Source: Leguminivora glycinivorella
Lineage: Eukaryota; Arthropoda; Insecta; Lepidoptera; Tortricidae
DNA length: 64,000 nt
Assembly: GCF_023078275.1 (NCBI RefSeq)
Contig: NC_062971.1
Span: 1,054,001 to 1,118,000 of the forward strand
Direction of reading: 5' to 3'
In this document: piece after piece, positions 51,001 to 60,550 of the stretch
Numbering within the stretch: position 1 is the stretch's first letter
How the letters are laid out: every line of letters begins with the position of its first letter
Program-made: the position numbers and the translations under genes
The notes under the pieces: generated by a model
Database searches by the model: none
What the model was told of the DNA's origin: nothing
Seen by the model: only the letters and a program-made list of their open reading frames with translations

Positions 51001-54000
51001 ACCGGAAAGAAAAAAGAGCACACACATCATTTGCACAAAGGCGAACTTATCCCATTAAGGGATTTCTTCCAGTTAACCTTAGAGCAGTTAAAGGAGAATT
51101 GGAGACGATAGACGTTCCTAAGCTAAACCTTTACCTAACCTATATTGGTCTTTGCAATAGTCTCCGTTGAGGGGTTTTTAAACCAAGCTGCGCAGCAATT
51201 GCCTTGCGCGGCGGCTTTATGATACTTACCTGAGACTTTAGAACGAAGTATCTGCCGGAAACTGTCGTAAGACAGAGGAAGACTGGCATCTCTCTGCCCC
51301 TGGCATGACAATGACACTAGAACATGATCAAAATAGTCAATTAACGAAAGTATATGTAATATAAATTGTAACTAGGTATTACAGTGTGCGTAGCCGTATG
51401 CAAAAACGCTCACGATAACATCTCTTTCGTAGCTATCTATCTCTATCGCTCTTGCGGCATAACCTTTGGCCAGACTTCATTCACATTCTGTGGCGTTTCG
51501 ATGGCGTTTCGCGTCGCAAATATGCCATTCGGCTACGGCACCAGATATAAACAAAAGTGATTATTTATTAATTATTCACATCAACTCATAGTAATTTTAC
51601 AATCTAGGAATAGAACAACCTCCGGAATAAGTTAAATAGGTACGCAAATTACGCTTAACATTGGAACTAAAGTCACGGCCGACGGCTTTTGTAAGGAGAA
51701 TCAGCATAAATATTACAAATAACCGTCTGTTCAACACATTATAAACGTATTAGTTTACATATCCTCGGTCACGAGACAACGTTTTTAAACCCTGAACTTT
51801 TATTTAAACTGTAAGTAATTAATAATCACGGCCAGAACCGATGAATAAAGTTTCCTTTGATATGTCCATTGACCATCATAAGCCAACCCGAATTGCATTT
51901 TTGTGGCTCCCTCGGAGCAAAGTTCTGCGTGATTGTGCTCACCACAGATTATGCCATTTTTTTGTACCTACCTTCAAAAGTTAGCGGTACAGTGGCCGAT
52001 AAACAGCCAGGCTGTTTAGCCTTGCCCTCATTAGGCCAGAAGTCCGCCGTGCCCGTGGCCGATGGCGTGCCGTACCCGCCGCCGTCCGTGTGGATCACAT
52101 CCACGAATGTAGCGTCGGAGGGCAGTAAGGGCGGGCCGAGGAGTGGGGGGTAGAAGCCGGGGTACGCTGGGTCCAGTCCTGTCAATCTGGAACATTTGTG
52201 TGTAAGGTGCATAAGGTATTTCCGAATGACAGAAATGCTCGGATAATTCCAAAACGGGAATCTTGGTATGATGGAAATAATGGTGATTTTATGCGACTTT
52301 CGAAATTAGACGACTTTCGGAATGACCCTAATACACCTTATTTATTTATATTTCTATAACTTTTTCCCGCAGCTTGGCCCGCCACGTTAAATTAGAAAAT
52401 TGCGGAATGTAAGTACAAACTCCATACAAACTTTCACCCCTCGATTTTAGAGAAGTGGGGGTTAGAAAGAGAAAGAAACTTTCCTATGTCACTCTCCGTC
52501 CCTCCAACTATCTATACTTAAAATATCACGTCAATTTGTCGCTCCGTTTTGCCGTGAACGATGGACAAACAAACAGACTCACACACTTTCCAATTTATAA
52601 TATTAGTATGGATTTATTTGGAGATCCGACAGCTATCATATAAATAAGTATAGAGACGCGGTAGAAGTTTTAGAAGTAGATCGAGCTCGGTCAAGTCAGA
52701 ATCAGAATCAAAACCAGTCAAAAGTCTAACTAAGCAGGCTCGTATTGCCGTGAAATATCCTATTTATTTGTGATTAACACTAAACTGAAATAATTTGTTT
52801 TAGTAGGTGGTACTAGTTTAAATTTTTGTGAAATGGTGTCCCTCAGTCTGCTCTGACGATAGTTTTGCAACCCCCAGTGAGTCTCGACCCAGATGTTGAA
52901 ACCGTTGAAAGAAAGGTAGAAATACCTGGGCACTTTCGTTTTATTTTCGGCCAGAAACCGAGCTGCTATTCCCATCAGCTCTGCGCCCATGGAGTGTCCA
53001 ACGAAATGAAGCCCTTCTAGCGATAATCCGCCTTTTATGAGTCTCGCTATTGCCTTCCCTGCCTCTTCACCTACCTGGAAATAAAAAAAAGGTGTAAGTA
53101 GTATAACTTATTGCTAGGTTTAAATGACAGCGCAGCGACCTCAGCAAATTGTTAATTATTTTGCCTGTTATGGGCTCTTTATGTCACTAGCCGGCCGAAC
53201 TTGGTTTTAAAGACTTGCAGGCGTTACAATACTTAACAATATTGTAAATACCTATAAATGATTTCGCAGAAAAGGGCTTTGGTCTCTATGTGTTGTTGAC
53301 GTTTGGTATCCAACGTTATGAAGAGATATCGTATTACCTACTATATAAACTGTAACACCTGATTCTGGATGAAAATTAAATGCCTATTTTCTTCTGGTAA
53401 GAATCAAGCCTATTTGCACTCATTAGGTATTCGGTATTTTATTCATGAGGTACCTATTCCATTGCGTTGACAATTGTATCTGTAACAGCTGTACAAAACT
53501 ATAATACCTACTTATTTACCACTGTTTTGTGTAAGGCCTGAGCGCACGCATATTAAGCGTGCAGCGGGTACATGTCAAACAATTGAAGCTCATACTAAGT
53601 GTCCTGGGCGCATAAAATGTATACCAACAAAGCGTACATGTCAAACAATTGAAGCTCATATCTAAACTCTTTTAAGTGTCCTAGGACTATTATTGTTAGC
53701 AACACATAAGAAAACGCTGCAGCAAAAATGTATCCTACACGCTCGACCGCCACGCCGAACGCTCCGCTCCGGGCGTCCACTCAGGCCTTACATTTAGACC
53801 TACAGATTATGAATTGACGACCGGTCTGGCCTAGCGCGTAGTGACCCTGCCTGCGAAGCCGCCGTCCCGGGTTCGAATCCAGGTAAGGGCATTTATTTGT
53901 CATGAGAACAAATATTTGTTCTTGAGTCATGGATATTTTCTATGTAAGTATATAAGTATGTATTTATCTATCATAAGTAAGTATATCGTCACCTAGCACC

Positions 54001-57000
54001 CGTAGTACAAGCTTTGCTTAGTTTGGGGCTAGGTTGATCTGTGTAAGGTGTCCCACAATGTTTATTTATTTATATTTATTTTATGAAACATACTAACCGC
54101 TCTCAGCCCGATAGCAGAGACGATGTAGTTTCCGAACGCCAGATTCGACCAGTCGAGAAGGAGCGCATTGTACTCCCCATTTTGCATATACGCTTCCATT
54201 ATACGCTTCACGCTTGCGTCCGTGAACAGCTCTACGAAACTGTAAATTTAAATAAAGATAACATAAAAACACAAATCACTTCCTAGGAAGCCTATAATAC
54301 CTATAAAGTAATAGATGATTATTACTGTCATATTATTCCAGTCCAACGAAAAATATATAGGTAAAAGGAAAGGAATGTCAGATATATTTGTCAATCGAGT
54401 AGGTAAATATGTTGTCTCATGTCAACTCTGGGGATTTTCACAGGAGAGTGAACTATGAACCATAAGCGATCGGCAACCTTTCAAAGGTTTTTAGAGCCTG
54501 ATCGATCGAGTGTAAGGCTGACCTGCCGGCGTATCATGCTTCTAATTTTATCACTTATCCACGTGGAAGTCACGCTTTGGCAAGTATTTGAGAGCAGATG
54601 TCTGATCGATCGATAAGTGATAAAATTAGGTTGACCTGATTCTATTTGTTTATTTTAGATTTGGCTTAAAGCTAAAGTCGGGCAAAGGACTTCGCTAATG
54701 GCCCATTTACACGATACGACAACTCGCGTGCGATTTTAATTACATTATGTACTGACTTCTGAGATGACATACAATAGGCTACTTGGCCTTTTAGTCAAAT
54801 CAGCTTGCTTTTAAGATCTGTCAAAACGAACGACTTGCTAATATGGAATTTATACCAAAATCGAATTGAGTGACGTCACGGTCAACTGAGTTACTTTATA
54901 TATTTCTACCTGACTTATTAAATAGAAATTGGATTCAAAAATAACTTCTGTCCGTGTTTTTCGTATAATTATCTGATGCCTTATTTCGTGCATGGTCAAA
55001 GTTCCCTATTCAGCGCACAAATCAAATACCTACCTCAATGTGATAACTCTCACATGCGAGGACTGTTCTCGCACCGTGTAAATAGATACCTTGTATCAAC
55101 TAATATGTATAAAAGCTCATTGATGTGTATAACTGCGAAGTAAAGTAGAATAGAATCTTTATTTTGTTATTTATGTTACAGAATTATCGAGCGTAGACAA
55201 CTGTGGGCCGCTGCAGGTCGAAGTTAGGGTCGGCTAGCAGCCGCTTGGTCTTCTAATTCGGTACCCAGTTGGCTTCGTTGCGTTTGGGCTGAAAAATATG
55301 TGACAGACAACAAAGTTAAATATTGGATACTTTAAATTTAGGTACTTGTATTATTAGTTTTTTTTTAGTCTCTATGGTCTCCCAAAATGTAGATAAAACA
55401 TAAAACTCATTTTATTGATTTATTCGTAATAATTTTCTACTTTTTAGGTTCTGCTACCTAAAAAAAATATGCAGGTACAGTTGAGTTCATAAATATGTGT
55501 AGGCACATTTCTTCACCTTAAATCGTTGCAATAAGTTCAAAAAATGTATACATCTTTATGAACTCGACTGTATGGTTTCAAAACCTTTGTTTTTACGGAA
55601 AATAATCGGAAATAATATTTATAAAACAATTATTTTACCTGTACAATCGTATGATGACATCATTGACGCTGAGTTTACGGCCTTCTGGTACTGTAAAATA
55701 AAGGAGCTTAAATAACTCAAGAGAGTAGCGAAAAAAAAATATAATGAAATAATTATAATAGTCAATATAAGTACCTAATGATTACAGTTATTTAGTCAAA
55801 ATAGTTCTTACACCTTGGCGGGTGTTGCCTCTTCGTGTGTCCCATTACGGGCAAGGGCAACATCCGCTCGGTGTACCCCTTACATTTCATTAAAGTGTCA
55901 AAATGGCCTCTACGCGCTGGCTTCGGCCCCGCGCACGCATTCCAAAGGTCCGGAACACCATTGTTCCGTGACGGGAAAGACAGTTATTTAATAGACATTT
56001 CTACCTAGTAACAAGGAAATTAGTAGTAGTAGTAATACACTTTATTGTACAAAAATAAAACACACACAGGAAAGAAAAAAGAGCACACACATCATTTGCA
56101 CAAAGGCGAACTTATCCCATTAAGGGATTTCTTCCAGTTAACCTTATAGCAGTTAAAGGAGAATTGGAGACGATAGACGTTCCTAAGCTAAACCTATACC
56201 TAACCTATATTAGCTCAGTGGTCTTTGCAATAGTCTCCGTTGAGGGGTTTTTAAACCAAGCTGCGCAGCAATTGCCTTGCGCGGCGGCTTTTATGATACT
56301 TACCGGAGACTTTAGAACGAAGTATCTGCCGGAAACTGTCGTAAGACAGAGGAAGACTGGCATCTCTCTGCCCCTGGCATGACAATGACACTAGAACATG
56401 ATCAAAATAGTCAATTAACGAAAGTATATACAGGGTGTAACAAAAATGGTGGTGATCCGTTTAAGGGCGTATTCAGTATCGTATTCTCATCAGGAAAAAG
56501 TAGGATAAAAAGTATAATATAAGGATATACAGGAAAAAGTAGGATATAAGTATTTGTATGGAGATTCGACCGATTCGCGCGGCCTGGCTCATACAAAAGT
56601 GAAAATTTTTTTAGCGCAAAAAAATTTTTCTTCTACTTTTTCCTGATAAGAATACGATACTGAGTACGCCCTTAAACGGATCACCACCATTTTTGTTACA
56701 CTCTGTATAATATAAATTGTAACTAGGATAGTGTGCGTAGCCGTATGCAAAAACGTTCACGATAACATCTCTTTCGTAGCTATCTATCTCTATCGCTCTT
56801 GCGGCATAACCTTTGGCCAGACTTCATTCGTATTCTGTGGCGTTTCGGTGGCGTTTCGCGTCGCAAAAATGTCATTCGGCTACGGGGCCAGATGTAAACA
56901 AAAGTGATTATTTATTCATTATTCACATCAACTCATAGTAATTTTACAATCTAGGAATAGAACAACCTCCGGAATAAGTTAAATACGTACGCAAATTACG

Positions 57001-59478
57001 TTTAACATTGGAACTAAAGTCACGGCCGACGGCTTTTGTAAGGAGAATCAGCATAAATATTACAAATAACCGTCTGTTCAACACATTATAAACGTATTAG
57101 TTTACATATCTTCGGTCACGAGACAACGTTTTTAAACCCTGAACTTTTATTTAAACCAGTAGTGGGCAGAGTACGACCCGCGAAAGGATTGTAACCGGCC
57201 CGCCACCGGTCTTTCAAAATATGGCCAGGGGGCCGATTTTTGAATCTCACTTTCACTAAAATACCGGTTGAAAACGGTGAATTGGCTATTATTTTCAGTG
57301 ACAATTTTCTGAATTCGAACGCCGTGAGACTCAAAAATCGGCCCCCAGCCCCAGCGAAACCTCACGAAACGAAACGGTACGTATCGCTCTTGCGTAATGG
57401 CACAAACGCGTATTCACAGAAATGCCAAACGGCACCTGGGTGCGTACGAACGCTCACGAAACGCTCGTTTATATCTATTTCTATCGCTCTTGCGTACTAG
57501 CGCGCGACAGAGCCAGACTACCTTTTGCGGCGTTTCGTTTTCGTTTCGTGTCGCAGAAATGCCATTCAGCTACGGCACCTGGGTGCGTAGCCGAATCGAT
57601 ACGCCGCTGGCTCTGTCGCGCCAATACGCAAGCGCGAATACGATAATTTCTGCAGCCGAATACGATAATTTCTGCAGCGTTTCGCATCGCAGAAATGCAA
57701 TCTATGTCTATCGATCTTGCGTATTGGCGCGACAGACGGACAGAGCCAGACTACATTTCTGCGGCGTTTCGCGTCGTGTTTTGTTCTACCTATTACACAC
57801 CACTTTTATTATGTTATAATTATATTAAATCTTTATGTTTTTGTTATAGCAACTTACTAGCGCGGCACGAAATGATCATTTCGCTCACGAAACTATTTTT
57901 GTACTTAAATATTTGTTATTTTTTCTCAAATAAGCGAATGATTGTTATTCTTTTGAGAAATAATAGTTAATATCTGGGCGATGGCGGGCCGATATTCGAA
58001 ACCCTGACACCTACGATCTATCTGCGTACATTAGACAGACCTCGTACGACTGAGCTAAGCGGAATCGATGCGCGCGCGGCGAAATTAACGACCATATTTT
58101 ACGTTTATTAACGCGAAAGAAAAACTCATGAAAACTCGAAAATTCGCGTTTTCCGGGATCTAAGGCTACTCTAGATCGATTTTTCACCCCCGAAAACCCC
58201 CACATAACAAATTTCAGCGAAATCGTTAGAGCGGTTTCCGAGATCGTCGGTATATATAAATAAATAAATAAATATACAAGAATTGCTCGTTTAAAAGTAT
58301 AAGATTTGTTATACAAGGGAGTAAAGTTGTATTTTAACCTAGTGTGGAATTGCAACACGAACTAGCGAATGGATTCTAGGGTTGAACTACGAGCGAGCGA
58401 ATGGATTCTATGGTTCGAAAATAGAATCATGAGCGAAGCGAGTAGTTCAAAAATAGAAGCCTGAGCGTAGAGAAATAACTTTGCATCCCGCGTGTAACAC
58501 ATAACTTTTCACCTCACTAAAGCGAGGAAACAAGCAATAAAAGATCTTTAAACCGAATAGAAATGCCATTCGGCTACGGGGTCTGTAGTAAAAATGCATT
58601 TATTATTGGTGTAAATCTGGCCCGCCTCTAAAATTCCTTCATATTTTAGCCCCCAATGAAAAAGTCTGGCCACCACTTATTTAAACCATTAAACCTAGTC
58701 TATAAAGTCACCGTAGCATTTCTCCGATAAAGAAAGCGATACGCCGCTGGCTCTGTCGCGCCAATACGCAAGCGCGATAGAGATAGATATCTACTAGCGC
58801 TTCGTTTCATGAGCGTTTCGTGAGCGATTGTGCCATTCGGCTAGCCACCCAGGTCAGGTCTCCACAGAAAACCAGCACTCGGCGTTAATCCTGAGTGAGG
58901 TCCTATTTTAGCGTCTAAGGTTTTTGTTTGATTGTCATATGTTTTACATGTACTTTGATGTGGCGTTTAAATAAATGTTTTCTATTCTACTCTTCTATTA
59001 GGATTAGGAATTATCCCAAGTTAACGAATACTTAGGTAACTTTAAGCTTATTTACCACACAATGTAATTCAGTCATTTCAGAAATAATCGGTCGGAGAGT
59101 CAACAAATTTGTAACCCCTAAGCCCTAGCTTTCTCCTCACATTTAAATCAAAAACTACGAGAAAAATACATTTTGAAATATACTTTTCATGAAAATTGTT
59201 TGAGCTTAGTAGTTTGATTCAATTTTTGAATATTCTATGGAACTCTAGTACATTATAATATCCCTGTGTTAATTTTAAAATAGAAATTAACTTTTATCAC
59301 GTGTGAAGTGTTCAAAAATCGTGGGTTAAAATCTGATATATTAATTATTTATTTATGCAGCATAAAACAAATCACTCACTATAATAAATAGGTATCTATT
59401 ATAATTCTACCATCCTTATCATACATATACAACAGCTTACTTACCAGTCACCAAAATAAACAGTATCATAAAATCCAT
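44981..59478 (-). CDS. Secreted neutral lipase (pancreatic-lipase-like family) with an internally duplicated exon block
   Basis: Model using the downstream (less damaged) exon set: 59478-59445, 51316-51230, 50618-50567, 50216-50112, 49220-49079, 48161-48013, 47266-47052, 46232-46080, 45053-44981. The product starts with a short signal peptide (MDFMILFILV..). The catalytic triad is visible: Ser168 in GHSMG, Asp195 in GLDPAYP and His266 in CSHWRSWEYWAES. HTDGGGYG and GTADFWPN are also family hallmarks. It should hydrolyse lipid esters outside the cell, for example in the gut; activity is inferred. Exons 2-7 also exist as a second upstream set (56390-51972), with the signal exon present only once. 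The exon 8 to 9 join gives an immediate stop as read, so the last 23 residues need a one-base correction or different splicing. Confidence 0.82.
45130..45950 (-). repeat. Array of about six decayed exon-8-derived units with GA/CT tracts
   Basis: Units share CCATGGAACTTAAGGC-like and TGCGAAGATTACGATACATT-like blocks (minus strand) with exon 8, at about 45150, 45255, 45395, 45535, 45685 and 45825. Most are preceded on the minus strand by a CTCTCTC tract and TTAACTAG, and several end in GTAAG, so they keep exon-like borders. In exon 8's frame they contain stops. They lie in the intron between exons 8 and 9. Confidence 0.75.
46080..46232 (-). CDS. Lipase exon 8 (catalytic His), single copy
   Basis: 153 nt; acceptor TTTTCTAG, donor GTAAGC. 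It encodes FCSHWRSWEYWAESVEGG with the predicted His266, then ARKCEDYDTFLRGQCKEE. Toward its end the expected M-G..ASP pattern is found only in a neighbouring frame, suggesting a one-base indel. Spliced to the last exon as read, the frame meets TAA at once. Confidence 0.75.
46292..46535 (-). repeat. Uninterrupted copy of the repeat that hosts the LINE
   Basis: Its complement joins the sequences at 8057 and 13347 without the 5.3 kb between them, so it serves as an empty-site reference. Confidence 0.75.
46672..46862 (-). repeat. Interspersed repeat CTAGCTTTTGCCCGCGGC, inverted
   Basis: Complementary to the 15067-15296 unit, ending in TTTATAATATTAGTATGGAT. Confidence 0.65.
47052..47266 (-). CDS. 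Lipase exon 7, downstream set (catalytic Asp)
   Basis: 215 nt; acceptor TTCCAG, donor GTAGGT. GLDPAYP carries the predicted Asp195; HTDGGGYGTPSATGTADFWP is a family hallmark. Confidence 0.82.
48013..48161 (-). CDS. Lipase exon 6, downstream set (nucleophile Ser)
   Basis: 149 nt; acceptor TTTCCAG, donor GTATTT. GHSMG with the predicted catalytic Ser168 of the model. Confidence 0.82.
48613..48781. mobile_element. MITE, TIR TAAGGCCTGAGCGCACG, downstream unit
   Basis: GTAAGGCCTGAGCGCACG is matched by GGCCTCCACTCAGGCCTTAC. In the upstream unit (53533-53790) the middle is altered and partly duplicated. Confidence 0.6.
48799..49055 (+). mobile_element. SINE copy in lipase intron 5 (downstream unit)
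   Basis: Same family as 16381, with B box GGTTCGAATCC. It has its counterpart at 53816-54075, so it predates the duplication. Confidence 0.75.
49079..49220 (-). CDS. Lipase exon 5, downstream set
   Basis: 142 nt; acceptor TTTACAG, donor GTTAGT. Encodes FVELFTDASVKRIMEAYM and LLLDWSNLAFGNYIVSAIG. Confidence 0.8.
50112..50216 (-). CDS. Lipase exon 4, downstream set (intact)
   Basis: 105 nt; acceptor TTTTTCAG, donor GTAACG. It encodes GYRIRETKRLLADPNFDL and RPTVVYAHG, the strand ending in the oxyanion-region HG. Confidence 0.8.
50404..50505. mobile_element. Small MITE, TIR TACAGTTGAGTTCATAAATAT
   Basis: Mirrored by ATATTTATGAACTCGACTGTA; the copy in the upstream unit lies at 55474-55575. Confidence 0.7.
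50567..50618 (-). CDS. Lipase exon 3, downstream set
   Basis: 52 nt; acceptor TTTACAG, donor GTAAAA. Identical coding to the upstream set. Confidence 0.78.
50950..51165 (-). repeat. LINE 3'-end fragment with (TAG)n tail
   Basis: Starts at an AGTAGTAGTAGTAGTA run followed by ATACACTTTATTGTAC, a typical non-LTR 3' end in moths. Counterpart in the upstream unit at 56022-56215. Confidence 0.55.
51230..51316 (-). CDS. Lipase exon 2, downstream set
   Basis: Acceptor TTCTAG, donor GTAAGT; 87 nt in phase 1. Nearly identical to 56304-56390. Confidence 0.78.
51972..52186 (-). CDS. Lipase exon 7, upstream set (catalytic Asp)
   Basis: 215 nt, acceptor TTCCAG, donor GTAGGT. It encodes LTGLDPAYPGFYPP and VDVIHTDGGGYG. 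It ends in phase 1, the same phase in which exon 2 starts, so it could be spliced in frame to 51316. Confidence 0.78.
52926..53074 (-). CDS. Lipase exon 6, upstream set (nucleophile Ser)
   Basis: 149 nt, acceptor TTTCCAG, donor GTATTT. It encodes GLHFVGHSMGAELMGI with the catalytic Ser in GHSMG. Intact. Confidence 0.78.
53816..54075 (+). mobile_element. SINE copy in lipase intron 5 (upstream unit)
   Basis: Duplicated counterpart of 48799-49055; the B box is intact. Confidence 0.75.
54098..54239 (-). CDS. Lipase exon 5, upstream set
   Basis: 142 nt, acceptor TTTACAG, donor GTTAGT. It encodes ELFTDASVKRIMEAYMQN and LLLDWSN, the family segment before the nucleophile. Intact. Confidence 0.75.
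55188..55288 (-). pseudogene. Lipase exon 4, upstream set: one-base deletion and lost donor
   Basis: Compared with 50112-50216, one base is missing in the run at about 55250 (GGTCTTCTAATT versus GGTCTCTCTAATT). Nine bases covering the exon end and GTAACG donor are gone (TTATCGAGCG versus TTATCGTTACCCATGAGCG). This exon cannot splice normally. Skipping it would preserve the frame, because it is 105 nt in the intact set. Confidence 0.8.
55639..55690 (-). CDS. Lipase exon 3, upstream set
   Basis: 52 nt between TTTACAG and GTAAAA; encodes PEGRKLSVNDVIIRLYR. Same as 50567-50618. Confidence 0.75.
56304..56390 (-). CDS. Lipase exon 2, upstream set
   Basis: Acceptor TTCTAG, donor GTAAGT, 87 nt. It completes the signal peptide and encodes LSYDSFRQILRSKV. 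Identical in length to 51230-51316. Confidence 0.75.
56429..56707. mobile_element. TA-flanked MITE with about 75-bp TIRs, present only in the upstream unit
   Basis: TACAGGGTGTAACAAAAATGG at the left is mirrored by CCATTTTTGTTACACTCTGTA at the right, with TA at both flanks. The downstream unit lacks it, so it inserted after the duplication. Confidence 0.85.
57160..58685. mobile_element. Nested repeat complex in lipase intron 1, hAT-like outer ends
   Basis: AGTAGTGGGCAGAG..GGCCCGCC at the left and GGCCCGCC..CTGGCCACCACTT at the right look like degraded hAT-type ends. Inside are a MITE (57228-57348, ends GGGGGCCGATTTTTGA), CGTTTCG/CGAAACG-rich palindromic units (57380-57780), and the inverted relative of 24760-24860 (58110-58250). 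No transposase is seen. Confidence 0.5.
58700..59440. other. Rest of lipase intron 1
   Basis: 58730-58855 is another CGCCGCTGGCTCTGTCGCGCC-type repeat piece. From 58900 to 59440 it is AT-rich with no recognised element. Confidence 0.4.
59445..59478 (-). CDS. Lipase exon 1 (signal peptide start)
   Basis: ATG at 59478-59476, then 34 nt to a GTAAGT donor. Joined to exon 2 it gives a hydrophobic signal peptide ending around VSLSCQG. This is the only first exon found; none precedes the downstream exon set. Confidence 0.7.
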
Positions 59479-59487
59479 AGCAGATGA

Positions 59488-59496
59488 GCACTGATC
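59488..59496 (-). promoter_or_regulatory. Candidate initiator (ATCAGTGC) of the lipase gene
   Basis: On the minus strand ATCAGTGC lies about 15 bases before the ATG and fits the arthropod initiator TCAGT. No TATA box was seen 25-30 bases upstream. A start this close would leave a very short 5' UTR. Confidence 0.3.
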
Positions 59497-59499
59497 GGC

Positions 59500-60550
59500 G
59501 CGCAGTCTTAGACTGGACGAGTCGCAGGTTCGATCTTGATCTTGTTAGCGGTCGACCTCGACCGTCACACGGGTATTCTTTGTGCCATCAATACATGGAC
59601 GATTATGATAATACATAGCGTGGATCTTGTAGAAGATAAATTAAAAAAAAAACTGTTTTAAGACGCAACAGGAAGAGTCAATTCTCCATACAAGCGCCTT
59701 CGACTGTTTCCTCCCTGGCTCTTTTAAAGCTAGAGCAACGATTTTTTCAACACTGACTTATTATTTTTATGTGTCGGACCGTTTTGATTTTATTGATATT
59801 TTTATTTTTAAAGAATAGAATAGAATAATTTATTTACCAAGAAAAGGAATAGCTACAATTTTATCATTTACTGTGACTTCCACACTAGGCAAAGCCTGTA
59901 TCGCGGAAGTCCGGTTACTTAAGACAGTTTAACAAAAATGATTCGGCTATTAACATACATTAAAAAGGAAAATCAAAAATGAAATGCTAAATGTAACAAA
60001 AAACTAACAATTTAAAGACGCTAGAGCCCATCAAAATTTTTCTCGTAGCCTTTGCTTGCGATGTGACAGGCGCGTTGTCGATCCTCATTGAGCTCTGCCA
60101 ACCGTCCTCACCGGCAGGAACACAATACCTTTATTATCTTTTCACGTCATGAATAGTATTTGGGGGGTAGGTACTCGTAAACTTTGCTCAGATGCCGGAG
60201 AACCCCTGGGCGGAGAAATTCGAATGGTGCCATAAATCGTCTGCGATCGAACAAAACACCAATGATGATGCTGATACGTGATTAATGAACAGCCCCAACC
60301 TTAGAAAAAGTCTGTAGCAATGTTGCTCAATGTGGTAATTGTTAATAAGTCGATAATTGAAGAAGTTTAGCCATGTTTACCTGCATCATCAAACAATGAA
60401 CATGAATCATGGTCATTAGTTCATTGGATAGTGTCACGCGACGATGTAAAGGTTGTAATACTTATAATGAAGCTATTGATCAATATTCAATACTAATGAT
60501 TGCCATCCGAGAAAAAGTCACACGAACCTTCAAGGAAAGAGTGTACTGAC
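59500..60550. other. Sequence upstream of the lipase
   Basis: Should hold the lipase promoter. A repeat tail with AGAATAGAATAGAATAATTTA and GTGACTTCCACACTAGGC (about 59810-59920) resembles 32645-32720. Otherwise nothing recognised. Confidence 0.35.

Larger units (their letters stand above)
46908..51826. repeat. Tandem segmental duplication, downstream unit (4.9 kb)
   Basis: It starts at AATCACGGCCAGAACC and ends before the next AATCACGGCCAGAACC at 51827. It carries lipase exons 2-7 and all interspersed elements of the intervening introns, including a SINE at 48799 and a small TIR element at 50404. Confidence 0.92.
51827..57158. repeat. Tandem segmental duplication, upstream unit (5.3 kb)
   Basis: Roughly 95-98% identical by eye to 46908-51826. 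Extra sequence includes a TA-MITE at 56429-56707, a short palindromic insert at about 54530-54632 and a rearranged MITE near 53560-53740. Homology ends at TTTTATTTAAAC (about 57158). Confidence 0.92.

Noticed and set aside
57395..57819. 140-residue and overlapping ORFs in the CGTTTCG-rich region
   Set aside because: They fall in palindromic repeat units open in several frames; Arg/Ser-rich translations without motifs.
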